From positions 1 to 46,799 of the forward strand of contig MGTO01000124.1 in NCBI GenBank assembly GCA_001799485.1: DNA of 46,799 nt, given 5' to 3'. Below, piece by piece: positions 8,423-19,748 of the stretch (positions within the stretch are counted from its first letter, which is position 1; the number at the start of each line of letters is the position of its first letter). The position numbers were made by a program, and so were the translations under genes. This DNA comes from Desulfuromonadales bacterium GWC2_61_20 (GTDB taxonomy: Bacteria; Desulfobacterota; Desulfuromonadia; Desulfuromonadales; UBA2197). Below the pieces are notes generated by a model that worked only from the letters and a program-made list of their open reading frames with translations, made no database searches and was not told the DNA's origin.

Positions 8423-10144
8423 TTAGCCACAGACTCCGCAGCGATGGCACCCCGGCACACAACGTGACGTCAATTCCCCGAGTTGCGCTCGCTGGTATTC
8501 ACGCCAGAGATGACTACGACTGACCCCGCTGTCGAGTACTTCCCAGGGGAAATGTTCGTCTTCCCCGCGTTCACGGGTGACGAAAAAGCCCGGATCGAGA
8601 TCGACTTCGCGGCAGGCGGCGCGCAGGTTTTTCCCGGATGCCAGGATCGGCAACGTTGCCCCGACCCGGCGGTCGCCACGGGCGAAAAAGGCCTGGAGGA
8701 CCGCCGCGCGCAGCGACTCGCAGATCATCTCGACATTGCCGATGCGACTGATGGCGGAGCGCAGCTGTTTGAGGCGACCTTCGAGGATTTTTTCGTCGGC
8801 CATCGCTGCCCACTGCAAGGGAGTGAAGGGCTTGGGGATGAAAGGGTTGAAGGAGAGGGTGATGTGGCCGAGGCGACCGCGCTTCTTCCCTTCGGCAAGC
8901 CAGACTTCGCGGATACGACCGATGAGGGTGAGGAGTTCGTCCATGTCGGCGGCGTTCTCCGTCGGCAGACCGAGGAGAAAATAGAGCTTGAGATTGGGAA
9001 TCCCCCCGACCGCCAGGAGCTGCACCGCCCGCAGAATCTGCTCCTCACCGATTCCCTTGTTGATGAGATCGCGCAGCCGCTGACTCCCCGCTTCCGGGGC
9101 CAGGGCAACGGTGCGGTGGCCGCTGGCGGCGAGGGCGGCGACCTCCTCTTCTGTCAGGGCATCGAGGCGCAGGCTGGAGACCGAGACCGCGCCGTCGCGT
9201 TCGAGAATCGCCGCCTGCAAGGCGCCGATCTGGCTGTAATCGGAGACGGCAGCGCCGACCAGCCCCTGTTTCTTGCGCGCGCAGAGTCCCGCTTCGATCT
9301 GGCCGACGAGATTGGCCAGGCTGCGCTCGCGCGGCGGCAGGTAGAGGAAGCCGGCGGCGCAGAAGCGGCAGCCGCGCGAGCAGCCGCGGGAGACCTCGGT
9401 CAGGGCCATGTCGCCGAATTCGGTGGCACTGGTGGTGATAAAGGAGCGACTCGGCGAGGCGTCGAGATCGGCCAGCCACTGCCGCGCCACCCGCGGCGGC
9501 GCCGGCGGCGTCGCCCGGTAGCCGGCAATGGTACCGTTGATAGCGTAGTCGATCTGATAGAGGGAGGGGACATAGAGCCCGGGGAGCTGCGCCAGGGCAG
9601 CAAGGAGAGCCGGACGGGGGCCGCCGGCGCGCAGGACAGCGATCAGCCCGGGGAGGAGTGGTTCGGCCTCGCCGACGGCAAAGGCATCGAAGATCTCCGC
9701 CAGCGGCTCGGGATTGAGAAAGGCGCAGACCCCGCCGCAGAGGAGGAGGGGATGGCGGGCCTCGCGCTGTGCCGCCCACAAAGGCAAGCGGCCGAGTTCG
9801 AAGAGGGTCGGCAGGTGGAGGTAATCGTTCTCGAAGGAGATGGAGAAGGCGACGAGGTCGAAGTCGGCCAGAGGGTGGCCGCTCTCCAGGGAGAAGAGGG
9901 GATAGCCGGTGGCGCGGTGTTCCTTGAGGTCATCGGGATCGGGGAGGAAGAAGCGTTCGCAGAGGCAGTCGTCGCGGCTGTTGAGGAGATGGTAGACGGT
10001 GAGAAAACCGAGGTTGCTCATGGCCTGGTGGTAGGTATTGGGGAAGACCAGGGCCACCGTCAGCCGTCCCCCCCAGGGGTTGGCCGCCGCGCCGTCTTCC
10101 GCCGCCAGCCGCTGGCGGGCTTTGTCGATGAGGGTGCGGGACAT
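8423..10144 (-). CDS. Radical SAM protein (B12-binding/TIGR03960-like)
   Basis: CSRGCRFCAAGF CxxxCxxC motif; N-terminal VALVFPNTYHQAMSNLGF; TENAADMDELLTL; C-terminal CVPGCHRCGVCG. Confidence 0.8.
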   Translation of the reverse strand: MSRTLIDKARQRLAAEDGAAANPWGGRLTVALVFPNTYHQAMSNLGFLTVYHLLNSRDDCLCERFFLPDPDDLKEHRATGYPLFSLESGHPLADFDLVAFSISFENDYLHLPTLFELGRLPLWAAQREARHPLLLCGGVCAFLNPEPLAEIFDAFAVGEAEPLLPGLIAVLRAGGPRPALLAALAQLPGLYVPSLYQIDYAINGTIAGYRATPPAPPRVARQWLADLDASPSRSFITTSATEFGDMALTEVSRGCSRGCRFCAAGFLYLPPRERSLANLVGQIEAGLCARKKQGLVGAAVSDYSQIGALQAAILERDGAVSVSSLRLDALTEEEVAALAASGHRTVALAPEAGSQRLRDLINKGIGEEQILRAVQLLAVGGIPNLKLYFLLGLPTENAADMDELLTLIGRIREVWLAEGKKRGRLGHITLSFNPFIPKPFTPLQWAAMADEKILEGRLKQLRSAISRIGNVEMICESLRAAVLQAFFARGDRRVGATLPILASGKNLRAACREVDLDPGFFVTRERGEDEHFPWEVLDSGVSRSHLWREYQRAQLGELTSRCVPGCHRCGVCG

Positions 10145-10210
10145 CTGTCGCTTTCTACGAGGGGAATATCGGGCTGGTCGATCTTACCTTATACCAACGG
10201 ACGCACCAAA

Positions 10211-10237
10211 GAAAAAGGGACCGCACGATGCGGTCCC
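10211..10237 (-). terminator. Terminator of the dcw operon (downstream of ftsZ)
   Basis: GGGACCGCA-TCG-TGCGGTCCC followed by TTTTT on the minus strand. Confidence 0.7.
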
Positions 10238-10414
10238 TGCAGACGAGGGAGTCGTCATTTCACTTCATACATCATCACTTCCCCCGCACTACGCCGGGCG
10301 GAGAACCGGCGCGAAGGGAGTGGTGCAGCTGCAAGAGGCTCGCGATCTTCAGCCCCGTTGTTGTTGTCCTCCCGACACAACAGACTGCGTCGGGAATTTC
10401 TTTTTCCTCGACCT

Positions 10415-11572
10415 TTAATCGACGCGCTTGCGCAGAAAGGTCGGGATCTCGTATTCGGCATCGTCACCGGCGCTGGCGCTGACGGCGGCGCGCAGCCCGA
10501 CGGGAGCATCTTTTTGCTGATTGCGGATGAAGGTCGGCACGTCGCGATCGACCTTGTTCAGGGGGATGGCCCCTTTCAGGCGAATCTCGTCATGGCCGCG
10601 CCGACCCTTTTCAAAGCAGTTGCCGAAACCGGTGGCGATGGCGGTGACCTTGATCGTCTCCCCCATCTCCTCGTCGATGGCGAGGCCGATGATGATGTTG
10701 GCGTCTTCGTGGGCCTTTTCGTGGATGACGCGGGAGACTTCGTTGAAGTCGTCCATGGTCATGCTCGCCGAGCCGCTGACGTTGACCAGAATCCCCTTGG
10801 CCCCGGAGATGTCGATCTCCTCCAGCAGGGGACTGCTGATCGCCTGCTGGGCCGCCTCGGTGGCGCGTTTTTCGCCGGAGGCGACACCGATCCCCATGAT
10901 CGCCATGCCGCGCACGCTCATGACCGCACGGACGTCGGCGAAGTCGACGTTGATCAGGCCTTCGGTGGTGATGAGGTCGGAAATCCCCTGCACCGCCTGA
11001 CGCAGCACGTCGTCGGACGGTTTGAAGGCGTCGAGGATCCCCATGTTCTTGCCGGCGAGACCGAGGAGGCGGTCGTTGGGGACGACGATGAGGGAATCGA
11101 CGACCTCCTTGAGGGCGAGAATCCCTTCCTCGGCCTTGGTCGAGCGCTGCTTCCCTTCGCGGGAGAAGGGGCGCGTCACCACGCCGACGGTGAGGGCGCC
11201 GACTTCGCGGGCGACCTCGGCGATGATCGGGGCGGCGCCGGTGCCGGTGCCGCCGCCCATGCCGGCGGCGATGAAGACCATGTCGGCGCCTTTGAGGATT
11301 TCGGCGAGGCGGGCGCGATCCTCCAAGGCCGCCTCACGGCCGATCTCGGGGTTGGCGCCGGCGCCGAGGCCCTTGGTCAGTTTGCCGCCGAGCTGCACCT
11401 TCATCGGCGCCGCACTGCGGCGCAAGGCCTGGGCATCGGTGTTGGCGGCGATGAACTCGACGCCGCCGACCTTGGCCGCGATCATGGTGTTGATGGCGTT
11501 GTTGCCGCCGCCGCCGACGCCGATGACCTTGATTTTCGCCGTCTGGTCCACTGTCTCGTCAAACTCGAACAT
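10415..11572 (-). CDS. ftsZ: Cell division protein FtsZ
   Basis: MFEFDETV...[17 protein letters not shown] and tubulin signature [14 protein letters not shown]. The ORF track is extended; start set at 11572. Confidence 0.97.
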   Translation of the reverse strand: MFEFDETVDQTAKIKVIGVGGGGNNAINTMIAAKVGGVEFIAANTDAQALRRSAAPMKVQLGGKLTKGLGAGANPEIGREAALEDRARLAEILKGADMVFIAAGMGGGTGTGAAPIIAEVAREVGALTVGVVTRPFSREGKQRSTKAEEGILALKEVVDSLIVVPNDRLLGLAGKNMGILDAFKPSDDVLRQAVQGISDLITTEGLINVDFADVRAVMSVRGMAIMGIGVASGEKRATEAAQQAISSPLLEEIDISGAKGILVNVSGSASMTMDDFNEVSRVIHEKAHEDANIIIGLAIDEEMGETIKVTAIATGFGNCFEKGRRGHDEIRLKGAIPLNKVDRDVPTFIRNQQKDAPVGLRAAVSASAGDDAEYEIPTFLRKRVD

Positions 11573-11670
11573 GACTCCCTCACTTTCGGCTGTGCCGGTC
11601 GCCGGTTCTCCGCCTGCGACCGCCGGGTTGACTAACCATTCCACGACAATATGGCATCGGTCCGACGCGC

Positions 11671-12900
11671 TCAGAAGAACTCGCCGAACCACTCTTTCAT
11701 GCGTTTGGTGATACTGCCGAAGGTATCCTTCTGGCCGCGGCTGAAATTCTTTACCTCGACGTTGCGGCTGCCGTACTTGACCAGACCGACGCCGGTGGCA
11801 TAGACCGGCGAGTTGACGACGTCGATGAGCCCGCCGATATCCTGCGGCGAACCGCGCCGCACCGGCAGATTGAAGATCTGCTCGGCCAGCTCCGGCATGC
11901 CGGCGAGGATGGAGGTGCCGCCGGTGAGGACGATGCCCGAGGCGATGAGATCCTCGTAGCCGCTCTTGACGATTTCGCGGTTGACCAGGGTGAAGATCTC
12001 CTCGACCCGCGGCTCGAGAATCTCGGCGAGGAGCTGGCGCGAGAGGACCCGCGGTTCCCGCCCGCCGACAGAAGGTACCTCGATCGTCTCGGTCTTGCCG
12101 ACCATGGAGGTGAGACAGCAGCCGTAGGCCTGCTTGATCTTCTCGGCCTCGGCCATCGGCGTGCGCAGGCCGACGGCGATGTCGTTGGTCAGGTGGTTGC
12201 CGCCGAGGGAGAGGACCGAGGTGTGCTTGATCGCTCCGTCGACGTAGATGGCGATGTCGGTGGTGCCGCCGCCGATGTCGATGAGGGCGACGCCGAGTTC
12301 CTTCTCGTCGGCGGCGAGGACCGCCTCGCTCGAAGCCAGTTGCTCGAGAACGATATCGGCGACATCGACCCCGGCGCGGTTGCAGCTCTTGACGATATTC
12401 TGCGCGCTCGCCACCGCCCCGGTGACGATGTGGACCTTCGCCTCCAGGCGCACGCCGCTCATGCCGAGGGGCTCGCGGATGCCATCCTGGTCGTCGATGA
12501 TGAACTCCTGGGGGAGGATGTGGATGACTTCGCGATCCATGGGGATGGCGATGGCCTTGGCCGCGTCGATGACCCGGCGCAGGTCGTCGGCATTGACCTC
12601 GCGATTTTTGATGGCGATGATCCCCTGGGAGTTGAAGCCCTTGATATGCCCCCCGGCGATGCCGGCAAAGACCGACTTGATCTCGCAGCCAGCCATGAGT
12701 TCGGCTTCCTCGATCGCCTTGCGGATGGCGCCGACGGTGGCTTCGATGTTGATCACCACCCCCTTGCGCAGGCCTTTGGAGGGGCTGGTGCCGATACCGA
12801 CAATATCGAGACCGTCCTCGGTGAGGTTGCCGACGATGGCGCAGATCTTGGTGGTGCCGATGTCGAGGCCGACAATGATGTTCTCGCGTCCGCTGCTCAT
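11671..12900 (-). CDS. ftsA: Cell division protein FtsA
   Basis: [40 protein letters not shown]. Confidence 0.96.
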   Translation of the reverse strand: MSSGRENIIVGLDIGTTKICAIVGNLTEDGLDIVGIGTSPSKGLRKGVVINIEATVGAIRKAIEEAELMAGCEIKSVFAGIAGGHIKGFNSQGIIAIKNREVNADDLRRVIDAAKAIAIPMDREVIHILPQEFIIDDQDGIREPLGMSGVRLEAKVHIVTGAVASAQNIVKSCNRAGVDVADIVLEQLASSEAVLAADEKELGVALIDIGGGTTDIAIYVDGAIKHTSVLSLGGNHLTNDIAVGLRTPMAEAEKIKQAYGCCLTSMVGKTETIEVPSVGGREPRVLSRQLLAEILEPRVEEIFTLVNREIVKSGYEDLIASGIVLTGGTSILAGMPELAEQIFNLPVRRGSPQDIGGLIDVVNSPVYATGVGLVKYGSRNVEVKNFSRGQKDTFGSITKRMKEWFGEFF

Positions 12901-12903
12901 GGG

Positions 12904-13857
12904 TTATCCCTTCCGCCCTGGATTGTCCTCTTTACTGAGGGTGAGGCTGGCGTCGACCTTGACAATGACCCGGTCGACGACATTGAGATCGATGGACTGC
13001 AGTACCGCGAAACGCGGCACCAGTTCGGTATAGATACTTTCCAGCCGGTCGAGCTTGTCACTGAAATCGGAAAAACCAAGCCGCACCGGAATGCCGCCGA
13101 GGAGGGTGTAGAGAGCGAAACCTTCCACCGGATCGATGCGGATCTCGGAGACCTGGTCGAGACCGAAGACCCGCCGCTTGCCCAACTCCTGCAGCAGTGC
13201 CATCGCCTCCCCGAGCAGGCGCTTGGCTTCCTCCGGCTGATCGAGGAGATACTGGCGGTCGATGCCGGTAACGACCGGGTAGTCGACGCGATCGCCGAGG
13301 CCGAGGGGCTTGAAGACCGTCCCGTCGCGCCCGACATAGTAGAGACAGCCGAGATTGGCCACCGCCACCGGCACGTGCTCGCTGACGCGGATGACGATGT
13401 CGCGGGGGAAGACCCGCTCGACCCGGGCATCGGCGATCCAGGGATTCTCGGCGATCTTGCGGCCGATGAGTTCAAGATCGAGGCTGAAGATGTTCATCCC
13501 CGGCTGGATGTCGGAAAGCTCGCGGATATCGTCGGCCGCCACCCGCTGCATGTTCTCGACCCGGATCGTTTCGACCCGGAAGAAGCGCGAATCGGTGACG
13601 ACCTCCCAGAGCATCAGTCCCCCGACCACGGTCAACGCCGCGCCGCCGCAGACCACTCCGACGGTGAAGGTGCGCTGGAGGATCTTGGTCCAGTCGCGCG
13701 GCTGCCGCTCGTCGAGGCAGCGGTTCTCCCGGCGCTTGAAAGGGATAGCGAGCAGTGCCAGCCAGCGGAAGAGTTTTTTCCAGTCGCGGGGCTGCCGCAC
13801 CGGGACGCGCCGGTTGGCTTTGAACTTTTGCGGTCTTCGCTCTTTCAGATCGCGCAT
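12904..13857 (-). CDS. ftsQ: Cell division protein FtsQ (POTRA)
   Basis: Basic N-terminus, single TM, POTRA-like [15 protein letters not shown]...[30 protein letters not shown]; position between ddl and ftsA. Confidence 0.9.
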   Translation of the reverse strand: MRDLKERRPQKFKANRRVPVRQPRDWKKLFRWLALLAIPFKRRENRCLDERQPRDWTKILQRTFTVGVVCGGAALTVVGGLMLWEVVTDSRFFRVETIRVENMQRVAADDIRELSDIQPGMNIFSLDLELIGRKIAENPWIADARVERVFPRDIVIRVSEHVPVAVANLGCLYYVGRDGTVFKPLGLGDRVDYPVVTGIDRQYLLDQPEEAKRLLGEAMALLQELGKRRVFGLDQVSEIRIDPVEGFALYTLLGGIPVRLGFSDFSDKLDRLESIYTELVPRFAVLQSIDLNVVDRVIVKVDASLTLSKEDNPGRKG

Positions 13858-13879
13858 GTTACCCCTTGCCGCCGTTGTG

Positions 13880-14806
13880 CTACTTGCTCAGTCCCGCACC
13901 GTCCAGGATCCGTTGCGTCAGTTCAGCGAAAGAGATACCGACATGCCCCGCCGCCTTGGGCAGCAGGCTCGTTTCCGTCATCCCCGGGATGGTATTGACC
14001 TCCAGACAGAAGATCTCGGCGCCGCGCACCATGAAATCGATGCGTGCCGCGCCGCTGCAGCCGACCGCCCGGTAGGCGGCGACAGCCGCCTGCTGCAGCC
14101 GCTCGTAGACGGCGGCGGCGAGGGGGGCGGGGAGGAGATATTCGGTGCGGCCGACGGTGTACTTGTTGGTGTAATCGTAAAACCCTTCCTTGGGGACGAC
14201 CTGGATGATCGGCAGGACGGTGCCGTCGATGACGGCGACGGTGACTTCCGCCCCGGCAATGAACTCTTCGACCAGGATCGTCGAATCATGGCGCAGCGCC
14301 TCAGCGAAACCGGCCGCGAGTTCGGCGCGATTGCGGACGATGCTGATGCCGATGGTCGAGCCTTCCCGCGCCGGCTTGACCACAAGAGGGAAAGGACCGC
14401 ATTGCCCCAGGAAGGAATCCCGCTCTTCGCCCCGCCTGTAGACGCGGAAGGCGGGGGTCGGCAGACCGTGATAGAGGAGCATCTGCTTGGTCGCCACCTT
14501 GTCGATGGCGAGGCTGGAAGCGAGGACGCCGCTGCCGGTGTAGGGGATGGCGAGAAGTTCGAGGAGCCCCTGCACCGTCCCGTCTTCGCCGAAGCGCCCA
14601 TGCAGGGCGATAAAGGCGACGTCGGCGCCGGCGCCGGCGAGTTGCGCCGGCAGTTCGCGGCTGACATCGATGGGAACGACACGGTAGCCGGCCGAGGTCA
14701 GTGCCGTCGCCACCGCCTTGCCGGTGCGCAGCGACACTTCGCGCTCGGCCGAGAGCCCGCCCATGAGAACGGCAATCGTCTTTTGTTTCAGTTCATCTCG
14801 CGTCAT
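13880..14806 (-). CDS. ddl: D-alanine--D-alanine ligase
   Basis: IAVLMGGLSAEREVSLRTG; FIALHGRFGEDGTVQGLLE; CLEVNTIPGMTETSLLPKAA. Start set at 14806. Confidence 0.95.
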   Translation of the reverse strand: MTRDELKQKTIAVLMGGLSAEREVSLRTGKAVATALTSAGYRVVPIDVSRELPAQLAGAGADVAFIALHGRFGEDGTVQGLLELLAIPYTGSGVLASSLAIDKVATKQMLLYHGLPTPAFRVYRRGEERDSFLGQCGPFPLVVKPAREGSTIGISIVRNRAELAAGFAEALRHDSTILVEEFIAGAEVTVAVIDGTVLPIIQVVPKEGFYDYTNKYTVGRTEYLLPAPLAAAVYERLQQAAVAAYRAVGCSGAARIDFMVRGAEIFCLEVNTIPGMTETSLLPKAAGHVGISFAELTQRILDGAGLSK

Positions 14807-14817
14807 CGTTGCCTCGC

Positions 14818-16194
14818 TCAAACCTTGGTCTTTTGCAGATTGGCAAAGTCTTCGCCGACCTGCCACACATTCCCCGCTCCCAGGGTGATGACGATGTCCC
14901 CCGGCCGCACCACATCGCTCAAATGCTTGACCACCACTTCCCGCTCGCCGAGGTAATGGACGTCGCGATGACCATGCCCGGCAATGGCGGCGGCAAGCTG
15001 CTTGGCATCGACCCCGGGGATGGCATCTTCGCCGGCGGCATAGACATCCATCACCACCAGATGATCGGTCTGATAAAAGGCGGTGGTGAATTCCTGAAAC
15101 AGTGCCGCGGTGCGGCTGTAGCGGTGCGGCTGAAAGACCGTCACCAGGCGCCGGTTCCACCCCCCCCGGGCGGCGGCGAGGGTCGCCTTGATCTCGGCCG
15201 GGTGGTGGCCGTAGTCGTCGACGACCATGATCCCGCCCCCATCGTACTTGATCTGAAAACGGCGCTGCACCCCGCCGAAATCGCGGAAACCCTCGGCGAT
15301 GACGGCAAAGGGGAGTTGCAACTCCATCGCCACCGTCGTCGCCGCCAAGGCGTTGAGGACATTGTGCCGGCCCGGCATCTTGAAGGCGAGGCGGCCGAGC
15401 ACCTTGTCCTTGTGGTTGACGGTGAAGCTCGTCTTGAGGCCGTCATGCTCGACTTCGCTGGCGTAGAGGTCGGCCTGGGCCGAGAAGCCGTAAGTGGCGA
15501 AACGCTTCTTCACCAGCGGAATGATCGACTGGATGTTGGGATCGTCGAGGCAAAGGACGGCGAGTCCGTAAAAGGGGACTTTGTTGATGAAATCGACAAA
15601 GGTTTCCTTGATCTGGTCGAGGTCGCGGTAGTAGTCGAGATGGTCGGCGTCGATATTGGTGACGACGGCGATGGTCGGCGATAGCTTGAGAAAAGAACCG
15701 TCCGATTCGTCGGCCTCGGCGACGAGGAACTTCCCCTGGCCGAGCTTGGCGTTGGAGCCGAGAAGGTCGAGGCGCCCGCCGATGACCGAGGTCGGATCGA
15801 CGCCGCCATGGGAGAGGACGGTGGCGACCATGCTCGTCGTCGTCGTCTTGCCGTGGGTGCCGGCGATGGCGATGCCGTATTTCATCCGCATCAGTTCGGC
15901 CAGCATCTCGGCCCGCGGAATGACCGGGATCAGGCGGCGGTGGGCTTCGAGGAGCTCGACGTTGTCGGCCCGCACCGCCGTCGAGGTGACGACGACATCG
16001 GCCTGCTGCAAATTTTCGGCGCGGTGGCCATAACTGACGACTCCGCCGAGGTCGCATAAGCGGCGGGTGATCTCCGACTCCTTGAGATCGGAGCCGGAGA
16101 CCTGATAACCGAGATTGATGAGGACCTCGGCGATGCCGCTCATGCCGATGCCGCCGATGCCGATGAAATGGATGTTGCGGATACGTCCGTACAT
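14818..16194 (-). CDS. murC: UDP-N-acetylmuramate--L-alanine ligase
   Basis: [38 protein letters not shown]. Confidence 0.96.
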   Translation of the reverse strand: MYGRIRNIHFIGIGGIGMSGIAEVLINLGYQVSGSDLKESEITRRLCDLGGVVSYGHRAENLQQADVVVTSTAVRADNVELLEAHRRLIPVIPRAEMLAELMRMKYGIAIAGTHGKTTTTSMVATVLSHGGVDPTSVIGGRLDLLGSNAKLGQGKFLVAEADESDGSFLKLSPTIAVVTNIDADHLDYYRDLDQIKETFVDFINKVPFYGLAVLCLDDPNIQSIIPLVKKRFATYGFSAQADLYASEVEHDGLKTSFTVNHKDKVLGRLAFKMPGRHNVLNALAATTVAMELQLPFAVIAEGFRDFGGVQRRFQIKYDGGGIMVVDDYGHHPAEIKATLAAARGGWNRRLVTVFQPHRYSRTAALFQEFTTAFYQTDHLVVMDVYAAGEDAIPGVDAKQLAAAIAGHGHRDVHYLGEREVVVKHLSDVVRPGDIVITLGAGNVWQVGEDFANLQKTKV

Positions 16195-16197
16195 CTC

Positions 16198-17274
16198 TTA
16201 AACCCTTTCCAGGATGGTGCGACATTCTTTCAGGATCACTTCAGCGGCCTGGGGCTTGCCGAGGGAACGGGCGATATCGGCCATCTGCAGCAATCGCGGA
16301 CGGTCGTCGAGGAGCCCGGCCAGCAACTGCCCGAGAACTTCCCCGGTCATCCCCTTCTGCTCCAGCAGCAGTGCCGCCCCCTGCCGCGCCAGGGCCCGGG
16401 CATTGGCGCTCTGATGGTCGCCGGCGGCAAAGGGAAAGGGGACCAGCACCGCCGGACGCCCGCAGGCGGTCAGTTCGGCGATGGTCGTCGCCCCGGCCCG
16501 GCAGAGGACGAGATGGCTGCGCCGGTAGGCGGCGGCCATGTCGTTGATGAAGGGGACGACCTTTGCCTCATCCCAGCCGGCACTGCGGTAACCGGCGGCG
16601 ATGCGTTCGTGGTCGTCGCTGCCGGTCTGGTGGACGATCCCCAGCTTCCCCCGCAGCGAAGCGAGAAAGGGCAAGGCCTCGATAACCGCGTTGTTGATGG
16701 CGCGGGCGCCGCGACTGCCGCCGAAGATCAGCAACTGGGCAGCGCCCTCGGCGAGGCCCGGGCACTCGGTCATGCCGGCGCGGACCGGGTTGCCGGTGAC
16801 GATGGTCGCCCCGGTGTGAAAGGCACTCTCGGCTTCGGCGAAGGAGAGGCAGATACGCTCGGCCCAGCGCGCCAGCAAGCGGTTGGTCAGCCCCGGCCAG
16901 GCATTCTGTTCGTGAATCAGATAGGGCAGTCCCCGCCATTTGGCCGCCAGCAGCACCGGCGCCGAGGCATAACCGCCGACGCCGATGACGAGGTCGGGGC
17001 GAAAATCGTCGAGGATGGTCAGGGACTGGCGGACACTGCGCGCCAATTGCGGCAACACGGCGAGCTTTTCGCCGAGGCCGCGGCCGACAAAGCCCTCGAT
17101 GTCGATGGTACGTAACGGCAAACCCAGTTCCGGCAGGACCCGGGCTTCAATGCCGCGATCGGTTCCGACAAAGAGAACCTCGGCCCGCCACTCCTCGGCG
17201 AGAAACTTTTGCGCCAGGGCCACCGCCGGGAAGAGATGGCCGCCGGTACCGCCACCGGCCAGGAGGATTCTCAT
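16198..17274 (-). CDS. murG: UDP-GlcNAc:undecaprenyl-PP-MurNAc-pentapeptide GlcNAc transferase
   Basis: MRILLAGGGTGGHLFPAVALA; VIGVGGYAS; ATTIAELTACGRPAVLVPFP. Confidence 0.96.
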   Translation of the reverse strand: MRILLAGGGTGGHLFPAVALAQKFLAEEWRAEVLFVGTDRGIEARVLPELGLPLRTIDIEGFVGRGLGEKLAVLPQLARSVRQSLTILDDFRPDLVIGVGGYASAPVLLAAKWRGLPYLIHEQNAWPGLTNRLLARWAERICLSFAEAESAFHTGATIVTGNPVRAGMTECPGLAEGAAQLLIFGGSRGARAINNAVIEALPFLASLRGKLGIVHQTGSDDHERIAAGYRSAGWDEAKVVPFINDMAAAYRRSHLVLCRAGATTIAELTACGRPAVLVPFPFAAGDHQSANARALARQGAALLLEQKGMTGEVLGQLLAGLLDDRPRLLQMADIARSLGKPQAAEVILKECRTILERV

Positions 17275-18383
17275 GCCCCCTCCTGCGACCGGCTCTGCCG
17301 GGAGATATTGAGGAGGATGCCGACGGCCAGCAAGGTACAGAGGAGACTCGAACCGCCATAGGAGATGAAGGGGAGGGTCAGCCCCTTGGTCGGCACCAAC
17401 CCCATGACCACGGCGATATTGACAAAGGCCCCGAGGCCGAGGAGGAAACTGAGGCCGAAGGCGAGATGGCGACCAAAGTCGTCAGGGGCGTTGAGGGCGG
17501 TGCGCAGACCGCGCAGGACCAGGACAAGAAACATCGCCGCGGTGACGAAGACCCCGACATAGCCGAGCTCCTCGCCGATGACCGAAAAGATGAAGTCGGT
17601 ATGGGCCTCGGGAAGGTAGAAGAGCTTCTGTTTGCTCTCGCCGAGGCCGTTGCCGACCAATCCGCCGGTGCCGAAGGCGATCCAGCTCTGGATGATTTGA
17701 AAACCGTCGCCGGTCGGATCCTGCCAGGGATCGAGATAGACCATGACCCGTTTGAGGCGGTAGGCTTTGTGCACAATCGCCCAGCCGATGAAGGGGAGAG
17801 CGAGAATGGCAACGCCGAAGAGATAGGAGAGTCGCGTCCCCGCCGCCAGCAACATGGTCATGGCGACGACGCCGAGGGTCAGGGCGCTGCCGAGATCGGG
17901 CTGCAGCAGCAACAGGAGCAGGAGCATGGCCAGGACGACCATGTAGGGGACGAAGCCGAGCTTGAAGTCGCGAATCTTGTCTTTCTTCTTCGCCAGGGAG
18001 TGGGCCATGTAGAGGATCAGGCCGAGCTTGGCCACTTCTCCCGGCTGAATCGTCACCGGACCGAGGCGCAGCCAGCGCGTCGCCCCGCCGGCGCGGCTGC
18101 CGAGCCCGGGGATGAAGACGGCCAGCAGCAGCAGGGCGCAGAAGAAGAGGAAGGGAAGCGCCAGCCGGCGCAGGTGGTGGTAATCGACCCTCATCGCCAC
18201 GGTCATGACGAGAAAGCCGGCGATGGCATAGATCGTCTGCCGCTTGAGAAAATAGAGGCCGTCGCCGTGATAACGCTTGACCGCCATGACCGAGCTGGCG
18301 GAATAGACCATGACGATGCCGAAACAGGTCAGGGCCACGGCCAGGAGGAGGAGGGTGCTGTCGAACTCGCGCTTTTCGCTCAT
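17271..18383 (-). CDS. ftsW: Lipid II polymerase / division protein FtsW
   Basis: SEDS polytopic protein; PEAHTDFIFSVIGEELG; LPFISYGGSSLL. Confidence 0.95.
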   Translation of the reverse strand: MSEKREFDSTLLLLAVALTCFGIVMVYSASSVMAVKRYHGDGLYFLKRQTIYAIAGFLVMTVAMRVDYHHLRRLALPFLFFCALLLLAVFIPGLGSRAGGATRWLRLGPVTIQPGEVAKLGLILYMAHSLAKKKDKIRDFKLGFVPYMVVLAMLLLLLLLQPDLGSALTLGVVAMTMLLAAGTRLSYLFGVAILALPFIGWAIVHKAYRLKRVMVYLDPWQDPTGDGFQIIQSWIAFGTGGLVGNGLGESKQKLFYLPEAHTDFIFSVIGEELGYVGVFVTAAMFLVLVLRGLRTALNAPDDFGRHLAFGLSFLLGLGAFVNIAVVMGLVPTKGLTLPFISYGGSSLLCTLLAVGILLNISRQSRSQEGA

Positions 18384-19747
18384 CGCCCCTCCTCGCCCCT
18401 TGCAGGGAGTGCCAGAACCGCCCGGGTGAAGACCTCGCCGCGCTCGACGTAACCGGAGAACATGTCGAAACTCGAACAGCCCGGAGAGAGGAGGACGGAA
18501 CCGCCGGCCGGCGTGACTTCCCGGGCCAGCTGAACCGCTTCTTCCAGGGACGCCGCCCGGCGTGTCGTCGTCAGGTGACCGAGGGCGGCGGCGATACGGT
18601 CGGTCGCCTGGCCGATGAGGACCAGAGTGGTCACCTTCTCCTTGATCAGCGGGGCGAGGGGGAGGTAATCGCCCCCCTTGTCCTTACCGCCGGCGATGAG
18701 GGTGACCGGACGGTTCAGGCCGGCCAGGCTCTTGACAACGCTGCCGACATTGGTCCCCTTGGAATCGTTGTACCAGGTCACCCCGTCGAGAACCCGCACC
18801 ACGCGCATGCGATGCTCGAGTCCGGCAAAAGCGCAGGCGGTTTGCCAGGCAAGCGCGGCCGGGCAGCCCGCAAGGAGGGGGGGCAGCAGCGCCGCCATGA
18901 CATTCTCCAGGTTGTGCGTCCCCCGCAACTGTAGTTCGGCCGCGGCGAAGCGGACTTCCCTCCCGGCATGGCGCCAGACCAGAGCCGTTCCGTCGAAACC
19001 GATCCCCTCGGGGAGGAGACGCCGGGAGGAGAAATAGACCCGCCGCGGGGCAATGGCCGCCGTCGCCGAAAGAACCAGAGGGTCTTCGGCATTGAGGATG
19101 GCGACGTCGTCCGCGGTCATCCTTTCGAAAATCCGCAGCTTCGCCGCGACATAGGCGGCCATGTCGGGATAGCGGTCGAGGTGGTCTTCGGTGAGATTCA
19201 ACAACAAGCCGTAACGCGGGTGAAATTGGTCGATGGCCTCGAGTTGGAAGGAGGAGATCTCGGCGACGATCCAGTCCCAGTCGTCTCTCTTAGTCGCCTC
19301 GATCAGGGGGGTACCGAGATTGCCGCCGACAAAGGTCGTTTTGCCCCAGGCGGCGAAGATCTCGCCCATAACTGTCGTCGTCGTCGATTTGCCGTTGGTA
19401 CCGGTGATCGCCACCAGCGGCGCGGTGCAATCACGCGCGGCGATTTCGATCTCGCCGAGAACCGGCACGCCGGCGGCGGCGGCGGCGATCAGAGCGGGGA
19501 CGTCGAGGGGAACGCCGGGGCTGATGACAACCAGATCGGCGGCGACAAAACGGGCGGTGGCATGGCCGCCGAGATCGAGCTCGACGCCGGCGGCCACCAG
19601 CGGTGCCAGCCCGGCTATGGCTGCGGCCTGGCGGCGGTCGGAAAGGAGGACCCTGGCTCCCCGCTGGCAAAAATAGGTGCAGAGAGCGAGTCCGGTACCA
19701 CCGGCGCCGACCACCACCACCTGCATGTCGCGGTAAGAGCGTTTCAT
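18380..19747 (-). CDS. murD: UDP-N-acetylmuramoylalanine--D-glutamate ligase
   Basis: GTNGKSTTTTVMGEIF; WYNDSKGTN; LIAGGKDKGGDY. Confidence 0.95.
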   Translation of the reverse strand: MKRSYRDMQVVVVGAGGTGLALCTYFCQRGARVLLSDRRQAAAIAGLAPLVAAGVELDLGGHATARFVAADLVVISPGVPLDVPALIAAAAAGVPVLGEIEIAARDCTAPLVAITGTNGKSTTTTVMGEIFAAWGKTTFVGGNLGTPLIEATKRDDWDWIVAEISSFQLEAIDQFHPRYGLLLNLTEDHLDRYPDMAAYVAAKLRIFERMTADDVAILNAEDPLVLSATAAIAPRRVYFSSRRLLPEGIGFDGTALVWRHAGREVRFAAAELQLRGTHNLENVMAALLPPLLAGCPAALAWQTACAFAGLEHRMRVVRVLDGVTWYNDSKGTNVGSVVKSLAGLNRPVTLIAGGKDKGGDYLPLAPLIKEKVTTLVLIGQATDRIAAALGHLTTTRRAASLEEAVQLAREVTPAGGSVLLSPGCSSFDMFSGYVERGEVFTRAVLALPARGEEGR

Positions 19748-19748
19748 G

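Noticed and set aside
10255-10414. Possible small minus-strand ORF downstream of ftsZ (TTG start, ending MMYEVK)
   Set aside because: No Shine-Dalgarno, weak start codon and no protein-like features; more likely 3' UTR before the terminator at 10211-10237.
8483-11635. 1050-aa plus-strand ORF
   Set aside because: Lies antisense to the radical SAM gene and ftsZ; low-complexity E/G/D/R-rich shadow ORF typical of high-GC DNA.
12193-13998. 601-aa plus-strand ORF
   Set aside because: Antisense to ftsA and ftsQ, which have clear family motifs; D/A/V-rich shadow frame.
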